From: WLMZ01 sp963732585
GTDB lineage: Bacteria; Actinomycetota; Acidimicrobiia; Acidimicrobiales; Ilumatobacteraceae
Assembly: GCA_963732585.1 (NCBI GenBank)
Contig: CAVSZY010000005.1
Coordinates: 248,001-312,000, forward strand
Direction: 5' to 3'
Length of the DNA: 64,000 nt
Shown here: positions 8,606 to 18,500 of the stretch, piece by piece
How positions within the stretch are numbered: the first letter of the stretch is position 1
Layout of the letters: the number at the start of each line of letters is the position of its first letter
The notes under the pieces: model-generated
Database searches by the model: none
Seen by the model: only the letters and a program-made list of their open reading frames with translations
Told to the model about the DNA's origin: nothing
Translations under genes and position numbers: made by a program

Positions 8606-10729
8606 ATGACACAACAGCACCCTGACTTTGCCGAAGAGCAGGCGTACATCGATTTCGCCTACGAATGCCTTGAGCGCAGCCGCACCGACGCGTGGAAGCT
8701 GCGCAACATCCACGAGGGAACGCTTGGCGGCACGATGCAAGCGCGCTATGAGCGCGACGTTTTCGACGAGACGTTGGTCAACCGATTGACGCAACTCGAA
8801 CTTGGTAATGCTGCCCTCGTGTTCGGGCGGATCGACCGGACCGAAGATGGTCAAGAGATCGAGAGTTTCCACATTGGCCGCTTGGCGGTGGCCGACGAGA
8901 ATCGTGAACCGGTCGTGGTCGACTGGCGGGCACCGGTTGCCGAGCCGTTCTATCGGGCCACTGGACGCCAAACGATGAACCTCGCCCGTCGACGCCACTT
9001 CGCCGTCTACGGCCGTGAGCTGCTCGGCATCGAAGACGAACTGTTTGGCGCTGGCCACCTTGGCGTCGGCCATGACGAGGGTTTGGATGAAGCCGCCGAG
9101 CCGCGCCCGGGCGCCGGTCTGCGGGGTTACAGCACGTTGCTCGCCGTCTTGGAGCGCGGCCGCACCGGCCAGTTGGGCGACATCGTCGCCACCATCCAGG
9201 GCGAACAGGATGAAATCATCCGCTCTCCCCAGGCTGGGGTGCTCGTCGTCCAGGGTGGTCCTGGCACGGGTAAGACCGTCGTTGCCCTGCACCGCGCCGC
9301 GTATTTGCTGTACACCCACCGGTTCCCGCTCGAAGATCAGGGCGTGCTGGTCATTGGTCCGAACAGGGTGTTCCTGCGCTACATCGAACGGGTGCTGCCG
9401 TCGCTCGGCGAAGCAGGGGTCGAACAAGTGGTTCTCGCCGATCTCGTTCACGACGTCACCTGGGGTGGCACCGATAGCCAGCTGGCAGCACGCACCAAGG
9501 GCGACATCCGCATGGGCATCGTCATCGACAAGGCGGTGACCGACCGTGAGCGGCCGTTGCGAGAGGATCTCGTCGTTGGTTTTCGCACCGGGTATCTGCG
9601 GCTCAGCGCCCATGAATCGGTGCGTATCGTTCGCGCCGCGCAGCGCCGCTTCCGGCGACACAACGCTGCTCGTCGCTGGGTGGAGGGCGAGGTGTGGGCG
9701 GCGATGGCCGCCACCTGGCGCGAGGGTGATCTGTCGCCGTCGGCAGTCAAAGACGTGTTGCGCACGCATCCAGACGTGCGCACCGCGCTTGAGCGGATGT
9801 GGCCGGTGCTCTCGCCCGCAGAGTTGTTGCACGACCTGTTTGGCTCTAAGGCGCTACTCAAGCTGGCTGCCGAAAAGCAGTTGAGCGAGGCCGAGTACCT
9901 CTCGTTGTATCGTCCGCGCCTCGCCGAGATCGATCAGGTTCGCTGGAGCGATTCCGATATCGCCTTGCTCGACGAGGCCCGCAGCTACCTCGGTGCCCGC
10001 CCGGGTAAGCACGGCGTCGACGAAGCCGACGAGATCCGCACCTACGGGCACATCGTCATCGACGAGGTGCAGGACTTGACCCCGATGCAGCTGCGAATGG
10101 CGGCGCGACGTTCCTTGAGCGGTTCGATGACCGTTGTCGGCGACATCGCCCAGGCCACCGGCCCGCTGGCCCCCAACGATTGGGAAGACATCGTTCGCCA
10201 TCTGCCCGACCGCAAGGGTTCACGGGTGATCGGGCTCAGCGTCGGCTATCGCATCCCGGCGCAGATCATGGACATCGCCAACAAGGTGATGATGGCCGTG
10301 ACCCCGACGCTGCGTCCGCCGACCGCGGTTCGCGAGGGCGATAGCGTCCCCGAGTTCATCGCCGTGACATCGCTGGACGAGTTGCATGAGGCGGTGGTCA
10401 AAGAGACCGTGCGTCTGGCCAACGATCTCGGCGACGGCAACCTGGCGGTCGTCGCTCCCGACTCGATGGTCGAGGCGCTGTCGAGAGAGCTCGAACGTGC
10501 TGGTGTGGAACATGGTCGGGCAACCCGCACCGGGTTGGATAGCGGCATCACCGTCGTACCGGTCAGCGTGGTCAAGGGCCTCGAACTCGACGGTGTGATC
10601 GTCGTCGAACCGGCGGCGATCGTCGCCGATGAGCAGCAGGGTTTGCGAGCGTTGTACGTGGCCCTGACCCGCTCAACTCGACGGTTGAGCATCGTCCACG
10701 CCCAGCCGCTACCCGCCGCCTTGCTGTAG
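8606..10729 (+). CDS. helD: HelD/HelR-type SF1 helicase-like ATPase, RNA polymerase recycling factor
   Basis: 707 residues from the ATG at 8606 (MTQQHPDF); a start at 8576 would put the leader hairpin in the coding region. It has an N-terminal helical arm, a UvrD-type ATPase with Walker A GGPGTGKT (near residue 217), Walker B and motif II DEVQDLTP (near 486) and a C-terminal motif VI region ALTRSTRRL. The N-terminal FGRID and VVDWRAPVAEPFYRAT blocks are typical of HelD. Family proteins remove stalled RNA polymerase from DNA, and actinobacterial relatives displace rifampicin. I found no rifampicin-associated element upstream. Its last 21 bp overlap the convergent lipoprotein gene. Confidence 0.9.
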   Translation: MTQQHPDFAEEQAYIDFAYECLERSRTDAWKLRNIHEGTLGGTMQARYERDVFDETLVNRLTQLELGNAALVFGRIDRTEDGQEIESFHIGRLAVADENREPVVVDWRAPVAEPFYRATGRQTMNLARRRHFAVYGRELLGIEDELFGAGHLGVGHDEGLDEAAEPRPGAGLRGYSTLLAVLERGRTGQLGDIVATIQGEQDEIIRSPQAGVLVVQGGPGTGKTVVALHRAAYLLYTHRFPLEDQGVLVIGPNRVFLRYIERVLPSLGEAGVEQVVLADLVHDVTWGGTDSQLAARTKGDIRMGIVIDKAVTDRERPLREDLVVGFRTGYLRLSAHESVRIVRAAQRRFRRHNAARRWVEGEVWAAMAATWREGDLSPSAVKDVLRTHPDVRTALERMWPVLSPAELLHDLFGSKALLKLAAEKQLSEAEYLSLYRPRLAEIDQVRWSDSDIALLDEARSYLGARPGKHGVDEADEIRTYGHIVIDEVQDLTPMQLRMAARRSLSGSMTVVGDIAQATGPLAPNDWEDIVRHLPDRKGSRVIGLSVGYRIPAQIMDIANKVMMAVTPTLRPPTAVREGDSVPEFIAVTSLDELHEAVVKETVRLANDLGDGNLAVVAPDSMVEALSRELERAGVEHGRATRTGLDSGITVVPVSVVKGLELDGVIVVEPAAIVADEQQGLRALYVALTRSTRRLSIVHAQPLPAALL

Positions 10730-11128
10730 ATCTCCGGCCATCGTCGACAGGTTGCGGAAGCACTTGTCGGCATCGGCAGGCCGGTTGCGCTCGACGGCGA
10801 TGGTGCACAAGGCCACGGCGGCGTCGAGGTTTTCGACGAGCACTTCCTGTGCCGGGTCGATTTGTGGTCGAGCGACATCCCATTTGGCGGTGATCAACGC
10901 CAGCTGTTCCGTCTTGCGACCACGGCTGCCGATCAGATCCGAGAGCGCTGCGGCGTCGTCGGCCATCCGTTGCACGAGTTCGGCTGCGCTACCGCGGGGC
11001 ACGGTGGTCGTCGTCGCCGCCTCACTCGATCGGGTGAGCGTTTCATCGATCGTCGTCGGGGCACAGGCCGACAACAACACGGCGATCAGCGCGCTGGTGC
11101 GAACAGCATGAAAAGAGCGGGCCGACAC
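10709..11128 (-). CDS. Small putative lipoprotein of unknown function
   Basis: 139 residues from the GTG at 11128. A longer reading from 11170 would overlap the regulator gene upstream. A hydrophobic stretch ends in the lipobox LLSAC, then a Thr-rich linker and an Ala-rich helical domain with two Cys (CTIAVERN, DKCFRNL). This suggests an exported, lipid-anchored helical protein. No family recognised. It is the last gene of the leftward set helicase-dtxR-lipoprotein and converges on helD with a 21-bp tail overlap. Confidence 0.65.
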   Translation of the reverse strand: MSARSFHAVRTSALIAVLLSACAPTTIDETLTRSSEAATTTTVPRGSAAELVQRMADDAAALSDLIGSRGRKTEQLALITAKWDVARPQIDPAQEVLVENLDAAVALCTIAVERNRPADADKCFRNLSTMAGDLQQGGG

Positions 11129-11138
11129 GAGATGCAAT

Positions 11139-11801
11139 CTAGGCGGTGACGAGAATTCGGGCGCTGGCAAAGGCCCCGACCCCGACGTGACCGCCGTCGA
11201 TCTCGACGGTCATCGTCCCATCGGGTGAGGTTGCCGTGACGACTCCACTGTTGCCGGGAAGCAGGCTGGCAGCCTCGAGGAAGTCGAGCAGTCCAGGGGT
11301 GAATTCCAGCTCCTCGGGAATGCGGCTGACCGTGAAACCGTCGCCGACGAGGAGGTCGACCAACCGACGGGAATCGGGCGCCTCGTAGGTGCTGCCGGGG
11401 ATTGGATTGCCGTGCGGGCAGGTTGTCGGGCTGCCCAGCAAGCGGTTCATCGCCTGTTCCACATTGGAGCTCATGACGTGTTCCCACCGCCCGGCCTCTT
11501 CGTGCGCCTCAGCCCATGACAGGCCGAGCACATCGGTGAGGAATCGCTCGGCGAGGCGATGCCGCCGGACGACGCTTTGGGCCAAGGCAAGGCCCTGCGT
11601 GGTCAGGCGGATGGCGTTGTTCGAGGTATCGATCAGCGATTCGGCTTCGAGCCGACGGATCATTTCCGAGACCGCAGGGCGGCTGACGCCGAGACGCTCG
11701 ACGATGCGCGCCTGAATCACGTCGACGTCGTCTTCCTGGAGCTCGAAAATACACTCGCAATATTCTTCGAAAGCGGGGTGGTGCCCGGCGGCGGCGGCCA
11801 T
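11139..11801 (-). CDS. DtxR/MntR-family metal-dependent transcriptional regulator
   Basis: 220 residues in three parts: an N-terminal winged helix (about 10-70, VSRPAVSEMIRRLE), the metal-binding/dimerisation domain with RHRLAERFLTDVLG and the WEHVMS and CPHGNPIPG segments, and a C-terminal FeoA-like SH3 domain. Such proteins repress metal uptake genes when bound to Fe2+ or Mn2+. The start is the ATG at 11801, 9 nt after the helicase stop. A partial match to an iron box sits against the start codon (11801-11819), so autoregulation is possible. Iron or manganese cannot be told apart from sequence alone. Confidence 0.92.
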   Translation of the reverse strand: MAAAAGHHPAFEEYCECIFELQEDDVDVIQARIVERLGVSRPAVSEMIRRLEAESLIDTSNNAIRLTTQGLALAQSVVRRHRLAERFLTDVLGLSWAEAHEEAGRWEHVMSSNVEQAMNRLLGSPTTCPHGNPIPGSTYEAPDSRRLVDLLVGDGFTVSRIPEELEFTPGLLDFLEAASLLPGNSGVVTATSPDGTMTVEIDGGHVGVGAFASARILVTA

Positions 11802-11819
11802 CAGGTCAGCCTAACGCGA
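11801..11819 (-). promoter_or_regulatory. Possible DtxR/IdeR-type box at the regulator start codon
   Basis: On the minus strand the 19 bases ending at the A of the start codon contain TTAGGCTGACCTGA. They match the actinobacterial iron-box consensus (TTAGGTTAGGCTAACCTAA) at 13 of 19 positions, nearly all in one half. The site overlaps the helicase stop codon. The match is partial, so this is a hypothesis. Confidence 0.35.
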
Positions 11820-13496
11820 GCGAAGCCGCAGCGTGTCTAGCCAATCTTTGGCCCGGCGCAAGCGCCCTTCGAGCTGGTCGGTGGTGGCATTGCCGATGCT
11901 GTTCAGCGACGCCCGCCGATTCATTTCACCGTTGACGCGGCCGTGGCTCCAGCCGGTGAGGTCGACCAACCGTTTGGCGACGACGGCGTTCTTCTGGCGC
12001 AACTCGTCTTTGATTTCGAAGACGCTGCGGTCGAGCCCGGTGAACAATCCGGCCTCGGTGGGGATCTCCGGCAGATCGAGCTCGAGCAGCGGGTCGAGGG
12101 CGAATTCCGGCTCGGGGAGATCGGGCTCGTCCTCGCCGAAGGCCACCGGAACGGCGATGCCGGAGGGGGTCACCGCATGCATCTGGGTGCCGGTGGCGAC
12201 CGCTGACAGCACGCTGAACAGGGACAGCTGCTCGTGGTCGAACTCGGCGCTGACCTCGTCAAAGGGTGCATCCTTCTCCGCGTCGCCGGTGAACGGTGCG
12301 AGGTCGTCGTTGCTGTCTGGGCGACGCAACACGTGGCGACGAGCCTCCATGATCTGAAAGGCGTGGGTGCGTAGGCGAAGATCGTCGGGCAGGTAGACGA
12401 AGGCCTTCTGCGACGCACGACCGGCTTGCCAACGGACGAATCGCCCGACCGCCTGGCGAAAAAACAGTTCGGTCGACACCGTGCTGGCGTAGACGCCGAC
12501 TCGCAGACGGGGGATATCGACGCCTTCGCTGACCATGCGCACCGAGACCAGCCATGGATCGTCGGTTTCGGCGAAACGGGCGATCTTCTTCGATGCCCCC
12601 GGGTCGTCGCTGACGACGACGTCGGCCGGCACGCCAAACTGGCGGCGGATCAACCCGGAGATGGCGTGGGCGTGTTCTTGATCCATGGCGATCACCAGAC
12701 CGCCAGCTTGCGGGTGCTCCTCGCGCAGGTACATCAGCCGTTCGTGGGCCTGGCGCACGACGTGCAACATCCATTCACCCTCCAGGCTCAATGCGGCACG
12801 CAGCCGCTGCGACATGCCCTCGCGGGTGAGCTCGTCTTGGAAGGTGGCCGACAGGATCGAGCCGTCGGGCGCGCTCCATTCCATATGTCCGTCGACCCGT
12901 GGGAAATAGACCGGCCGCACGACGCCGCCGTCGCGCAGCGCATCGCCGTAGCCGTACTCGTAATCGGCGTGGGCCTCATCGTTGTCGTAACGGACGAACG
13001 GGATGCTGTTGGTGTCGCTGCGAAACGGGGTGCCGGACAGGCACAACCGGCGGTTGGCCCCGGAGAAGGCCAATCGCACAGCGTCGCCCCAAGCCTTGTC
13101 GTCGCCAGCGTGGTGCAGTTCGTCGAGGATGACGAAGGCATCGTGGGACACCCCTCTGAGCACCTTGGCCGTCTCTCGGGTGGCAACCTGCTGGTAGGTG
13201 GTGACGATGCCGTGCACGTCTTTGGCAACGCCGTTCGCCGGTGTCCAATCGGGATCGAGCTGCAGGCCAAGACGGTGGGCTGCCAGACTCCATTGGATCT
13301 TGAGGTGGCTGGTCGGGGCGACGACGACGAGACGGCGGCGTTCCTGGGCGAGTGCCCATCGGGCGCAGGCCAGAGCGAACGTGGTCTTTCCCGCGCCAGG
13401 AGTGGCGACCGCGAGGAAGTTCGGTTGATCGCAAGGCGCATTGGTGAACAGATCGAATGCTGCACGTTGCCAGGGGCGAAGGCGAAGGGCAGTCAT
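11811..13496 (-). CDS. Superfamily 2 DEAD/DEAH-type helicase
   Basis: 561 residues. Motif I is ATPGAGKTT (residues 31-39), motif II DELHH, motif III LSGTPFRSD, with motif V VRMVSEGVDIPRL and motif VI QAVGRFVRWQ in the second RecA domain. This matches the ERCC3/UvrB-like 'ResIII plus helicase C' family of actinobacteria. The C-terminal 120 residues are acidic, then basic with a W-SHGRVN segment that may bind nucleic acid. Role in repair or RNA metabolism is unknown. It lies just upstream of the DtxR-like gene on the same strand. Confidence 0.87.
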   Translation of the reverse strand: MTALRLRPWQRAAFDLFTNAPCDQPNFLAVATPGAGKTTFALACARWALAQERRRLVVVAPTSHLKIQWSLAAHRLGLQLDPDWTPANGVAKDVHGIVTTYQQVATRETAKVLRGVSHDAFVILDELHHAGDDKAWGDAVRLAFSGANRRLCLSGTPFRSDTNSIPFVRYDNDEAHADYEYGYGDALRDGGVVRPVYFPRVDGHMEWSAPDGSILSATFQDELTREGMSQRLRAALSLEGEWMLHVVRQAHERLMYLREEHPQAGGLVIAMDQEHAHAISGLIRRQFGVPADVVVSDDPGASKKIARFAETDDPWLVSVRMVSEGVDIPRLRVGVYASTVSTELFFRQAVGRFVRWQAGRASQKAFVYLPDDLRLRTHAFQIMEARRHVLRRPDSNDDLAPFTGDAEKDAPFDEVSAEFDHEQLSLFSVLSAVATGTQMHAVTPSGIAVPVAFGEDEPDLPEPEFALDPLLELDLPEIPTEAGLFTGLDRSVFEIKDELRQKNAVVAKRLVDLTGWSHGRVNGEMNRRASLNSIGNATTDQLEGRLRRAKDWLDTLRLRSR

Positions 13497-13645
13497 AGCT
13501 CATCGATTCTCGCTGACTGCCGGGCATGATCCAACCATCCCCTTCGGCCACTGGTCACATGAATAAAGAAAGAGATCGCTTGACTAATTGCCAACCATAG
13601 CGCACACTGATTTCCGCGGCTCGCGCCGACCTGAGGAGGATGATG

Positions 13646-15319
13646 ATGGATCTAACCGAACGGCTTCCCGATGCGGCGTCGATGGCGGTCGGCACGATGA
13701 AAATGGCCAGGGTTGGAGTGCGTCGAGTGGTTGTCGTGCGTACGTCGACGGGCTTCCATGCCCTCGACAATGCCTGTCCACATGAGGGCTACGGACTGGT
13801 GACCGGTGCCCTCGACGGCGAGCTGCTGACCTGCGAATGGCACAACTGGAAGTTCGATGTCGCCGATGGCCGGTGCGTGCTCGGCGAGGAGCACGTCGCC
13901 AGTCACCAGGTGGACGTCGATGGGTGCGATCTGGTGATCACCGTCACCGAGCCATCGCTGGAACAGCGCCGTGAGGCGGCGCGGGAGAGTCTGCGACGTG
14001 GTATTGACGCCGGATACAACGGGCAGATGGCGCGCGACAGTTTGCGGATGCTGCAGGCCGGTGCCGATCCGGTGGAAATCATCTGGGAGGGCGTTGCCCG
14101 CACCGCGCCGCGGACGGAAAATGGCTTTGATCACGCCTTGGCGATGACCGCTGACTGCCTGCACGCGCTCGAAGGGCGCGAGGGCGACGATCGCCTGCTT
14201 GCGGTGATGCAAGCGCTGTCTGGGATGGCAGAGGAGTGTCTACGTTTTCCAACGCGGGCACGCCCCCCGGCGCTGGACTCGGTGCCGTCCGACGCGTTCG
14301 CCAGCTACTGCCGATTGGTGGAGGCGGAGCATGGCGACGACGCCGACGCGCTCTTGACCGCCGCGCTGCGTGCTGGTTTGCCTCGCGACGAGGCGGTTCG
14401 TTGGATGCTGCAGCCGGTATGTGCTCACCACCTTGGTTTCGGTCATGGCGCGATCTATGTGCAAAAGGCGTTCGAGCTGCTCGACTACTTGGGGTGGGAG
14501 CGGGCCGAGGCCGTGCTGCCGCATCTGACTGCGAACCACGTGGTCAGCACGCGCGAAGACAAGCTGCCCTACATGCGGCCCTTCATGCGTGCTGTGGATG
14601 AGCTGAACCTGACCGATCGATGGGGGTCGCAACGCCATCCCGATTGGCGACCGGACGACCTCGTAGCCGTGTTGTCAGGCAGAGATCTGCCGGCGGCAGC
14701 GGCGGCGTGTGCTGTCGCTCTCGGTCAGGGCAGCGGATTCACGGGGATCATCGATGCCGTTTCCCTCGCCGCCAGCCAACGGTTGTTGGATCACGATCTG
14801 GAGTTCGAGCGCGTGTCCGACCCCAGCGGTTACGGCTGGTTGGACATCACCCATTCGCTGACCTATGCACAGGCGACACGGTGGGCATTTGCGCTCGCTC
14901 CGAGTGCCGAGACGGCGCGACTGGCGTTGTTCAGCGTGTTCCACGTTGTTGATGGCGGCCGCTACGCCCGGGACGCCGGTGCAGTGCTTGCCGCGCCGAG
15001 CGGGCTGGGGTTGGCCGAGGCGATCCGGCTTGGCGACCACGAGGCTGCTGTTGCGGCGTGCTTCATCGAGCCGACCGGCTCTGTGGAACGTGCCCTCGTC
15101 GAGGCCTCGCTCGATGATCGCTCCGGTGCCTTCATCGTTGTCGCCCATCACATCAAAACGGCGCGAGCGGCGATTCGCGAGGCGCAGGCCACCGGTTCGC
15201 GGGCCCCGCTTGCCGCTGGGGCCCGGTTCCTGGCGGCACCTGCACGCCAGCGCTTCGTCGGACGTGCTGCGCAGCGTGCACAACATTTTCTGTCTACGGG
15301 CACTCCACCGCCACGTTGA
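13646..15319 (+). CDS. Rieske [2Fe-2S] protein with large C-terminal helical domain
   Basis: About 557 residues. The N-terminal 80 form a Rieske domain with ligands C44-x-H46 (NACPHEGYG) and C63-x2-H66 (CEWHNW). The rest is a long, mostly helical, His-containing region (for example CAHHLGFGHG) that I cannot assign with confidence; it recalls questin-oxidase-like (DUF4243) proteins. Rieske domains usually pass electrons to an oxygenase, so this may be a self-contained oxidoreductase. Three tandem ATGs start at 13640; the third (13646) is best spaced from the GAGGAGG Shine-Dalgarno at 13633-13639. Confidence 0.75.
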   Translation: MDLTERLPDAASMAVGTMKMARVGVRRVVVVRTSTGFHALDNACPHEGYGLVTGALDGELLTCEWHNWKFDVADGRCVLGEEHVASHQVDVDGCDLVITVTEPSLEQRREAARESLRRGIDAGYNGQMARDSLRMLQAGADPVEIIWEGVARTAPRTENGFDHALAMTADCLHALEGREGDDRLLAVMQALSGMAEECLRFPTRARPPALDSVPSDAFASYCRLVEAEHGDDADALLTAALRAGLPRDEAVRWMLQPVCAHHLGFGHGAIYVQKAFELLDYLGWERAEAVLPHLTANHVVSTREDKLPYMRPFMRAVDELNLTDRWGSQRHPDWRPDDLVAVLSGRDLPAAAAACAVALGQGSGFTGIIDAVSLAASQRLLDHDLEFERVSDPSGYGWLDITHSLTYAQATRWAFALAPSAETARLALFSVFHVVDGGRYARDAGAVLAAPSGLGLAEAIRLGDHEAAVAACFIEPTGSVERALVEASLDDRSGAFIVVAHHIKTARAAIREAQATGSRAPLAAGARFLAAPARQRFVGRAAQRAQHFLSTGTPPPR

Positions 15320-15513
15320 TCAGCGACGCTTCAAGCTCAGATCGAGGTTGGGGCCGCAGGAATCGCTGAGATACAGACACCTTCATGAAGTTTTGTTTCA
15401 CTTCTATTACGTAGCAAAATTGTGTCTTGCCCATTTCTTGATACAGGCGTAAGGTGTCTATGAAGTGTGGACTCTGCCTTGTGGTGAGGCAGAACTGAAA
15501 GGCGGTACGGCTG
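15320..15513 (+). promoter_or_regulatory. AT-richer leader upstream of the giant repeat protein
   Basis: This 194-bp gap is visibly lower in GC than its surroundings. It contains a 7-bp perfect hairpin TCTGCCT/AGGCAGA (15473-15479, 15487-15493) about 20 nt upstream of the ATG, then AAAGG as a Shine-Dalgarno. No protein-coding signal is seen. The promoter probably lies around 15400-15460, but I cannot place its boxes. Confidence 0.45.
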
Positions 15514-18500
15514 ATGCTGTTTTCATCTCTTTCCTTGAGGAAGCAAAACCAGCGGGGGAGCAAGCGTCGGCGGACTGCGATAGCTGTCACCGCTGCGGTC
15601 GGATCGCTGTTGGCGGCTGGCACGGTCAGCGCCTATGTTGACCTCGTCGGTCCAGGTACGTTGCCGAATCCGAATGTGAACTCGGTACAGGGTGCGTGCC
15701 CTGCTGGTAGCAGCGCCGTGCTGTTTTCAACCAGCGGCGCAACCAGTTCAGGCGGCGTGCGAGTCAAGTCCGAACAGGGTTACACGCTGACCTGGACCGA
15801 ATCGACGAGCAACGTGACCGGCGACGCTGCAAATGACTTCATCCTAGAGATCGTGTCCGTCGCCCTCGGTGCCACACCGGTGGCCTATAGCCGCGTTTTC
15901 GTCTTCGTCGGTGGCAACGACACCTTCAGCGGCAACTTCAACCTTGCGCAATTCTCAAGCACGGGTACCGATGCATTGGTGCAGGCCAACAACCCGAACG
16001 GTCTCAACATCACCCAGTTCGGCTTCTGTCTCTATCAAGCCTTCGGTGGTCTGACCATTAACAAGGTCGTGCCGACGCCGCTCGGTAGCACCGGGTTCAC
16101 CATTCACTACAAGTGCACGCTCGGCACGGTCACGGTCGCCGAGGGTGATATGACCTTCGCGGATACCGGCGGCAGCCAAACGGTGACGGGGATTCCAACC
16201 GGCAACAATCCGCCACCGTCAACGACATGTGTCATCACCGAACCGGGCGTGAATACGGCTCTGTACACACCTGTGCTGCCAGGTACGGTCACGTTGGTCA
16301 CTGGACAAAACACCACAGCAACGGTGACCAACAATCCAAACACCGGAACGTTGACGATCATCAAGCACGTCATCAATGATGACGGCGGCACGGCGGTGGC
16401 GGCCAACTTCACCATGCTTCCAGGTGGCACCGCTGGCGGATCCGTCACTGGCACCGAGAGCCCTGGTGTGACCACGACCTATGTCGCTGGAACAACCTTC
16501 GATGTCACCGAGACCGGCCCGGCCGGGTACACGGCCTCGCTTTCCGGTGATTGCTCGGGCTCGATCGATGTTGGCGAGAACAATGTCTGCACGGTCACCA
16601 ACAACGACAATCCCGCCCACCTCAAGCTGATCAAGGTGGTTACCAAAGACAACGGTGGCGCTGCGGTAGCTGCCGACTGGACGCTTGCCGCTGCCGGGCC
16701 TTCGCCGATCTTCGGGCCTGGCGGTGCCGAGGCTGATGTCGACGCCGGGGTATACACCCTTTCTGAGACCGACGGACCCGCAGGGTATGCCGCCAGCTCG
16801 TGGGGTTGCGTGGGCGGAAGCTTGGTCGGTAACGAACTGACCTTGGCGCTCGGCGACAATGCAGTGTGCACGATTACCAACGATGACAACGCTCCGTCAT
16901 TGACGCTGGTCAAGAGGGTGATCAACGACAACGGCGGCACCGCAGTGGCAGGTGACTGGACACTCGGCGCCACCGGCTACGACATTGTGTCGCCCGACGC
17001 TGGCACCTACCCGCTCACGGAGTCCGGTCCTGGCGGATATGCCTTGACTTCGTTGACCTGTTCGAATACCGGGACAACCGAGGTGACCTCGGTGACTCTC
17101 GGTCTCGGCGAGAACGTGACCTGTACGTTTGTCAACGACGATCAGGCTCCGAGGTTGACGTTGGTCAAGGAAGTAAGGAACAACAACGGTGGCACGGCTG
17201 TTGCGTCCGATTGGACGTTGACCGCAACCGGTTACAGCGCTGCTACACCTCAGGTTGGTACCTACGCCCTGTCGGAGTCTGTCGGGCCTGCCGGGTACAC
17301 GATGACCTCGCTGACCTGTTCGAACACCGGCACCACCGAGGTGACCTCGGTGACCCTCGGGCTCGGCGAGAACGTGACTTGCACCTTCGTCAACGAGGAC
17401 AATGCGCCGAGTCTGACGTTGGTCAAAGAAGTGATCACCGACAACGGTGGCACGGCTGTTGCCTCCGATTGGACATTGACCGCAACCGGATACAACGCGG
17501 CTGACACCGCAGATTGGTACCTACGCCCTGTCGGAGTCTGCTGGGCCTGCTGGGTACACGATGACCTCGTTGACCTGTTCGAACACCGGTACCACCGAGG
17601 TGACCTCGGTGACCCTCGGTCTCGGCGAGAACGTGACCTGCACCTTCGTCAACAACGATAGGGCGCCGAGGTTGAGGCTGGTCAAAGAAGTGATCACCGA
17701 CAACGGTGGCACGGCTGTTGCCTCCGATTGGACATTGACCGCAACCGGATACGACGCCGTGTCACCGGACGCTGGCACCTACGCACTCTCCGAGTCCGGT
17801 CCCGCTGGCTACACGCAGACCTCGTTGACCTGTTCGGATACCGGTACCACCGAGGTGACCTCGGTGACCCTCGGTCTCGGCGAGGACGTGACCTGTACGT
17901 TCATAAATGACGACAATGCCCCGAGGTTGACGCTGGTGAAGCAGGTGATCACCGACGATGGTGGCACGGCTGTTGCCTCCGATTGGACATTGACGGCGGC
18001 CGGGTACAGTGCAGCTGCACCTCAGATTGGTACCTACGCCCTCTCCGAGTCCGGTCCCGCTGGCTACACACAGACCTCGTTGACCTGTTCGGACACCGGC
18101 ACCACCACCCAGGTAACCTCGGTGACCCTCGGTCTCGGCGAGAACGTGACCTGCACCTTCGTCAATGACGATCAGGCCGCCCACCTCAAGCTGATCAAGG
18201 TGGTCACGACGAACAACGGTGGTACTGCGGAAGCTGCCAACTGGACGCTTACCGCTACCGGACCAACACCGATCTCCGGCGCTGGAGGAGCTGAATCCGA
18301 TGTCGACGCCGGGTTGTACACCCTCTCGGAGTCTGGCGGGCCCGCCGGGTACGCCGCCGGCGCCTGGAGTTGCGTGGGCGGCACGTTGGTCGGCGACCAA
18401 CTGACGCTGGCACTTGGTGGCAGCGCGGTGTGCTCGATCACCAATGACGATGAGGCGCCGTCGTTGACCTTGGTCAAGCAAGTGACCAACGACAATGGTG

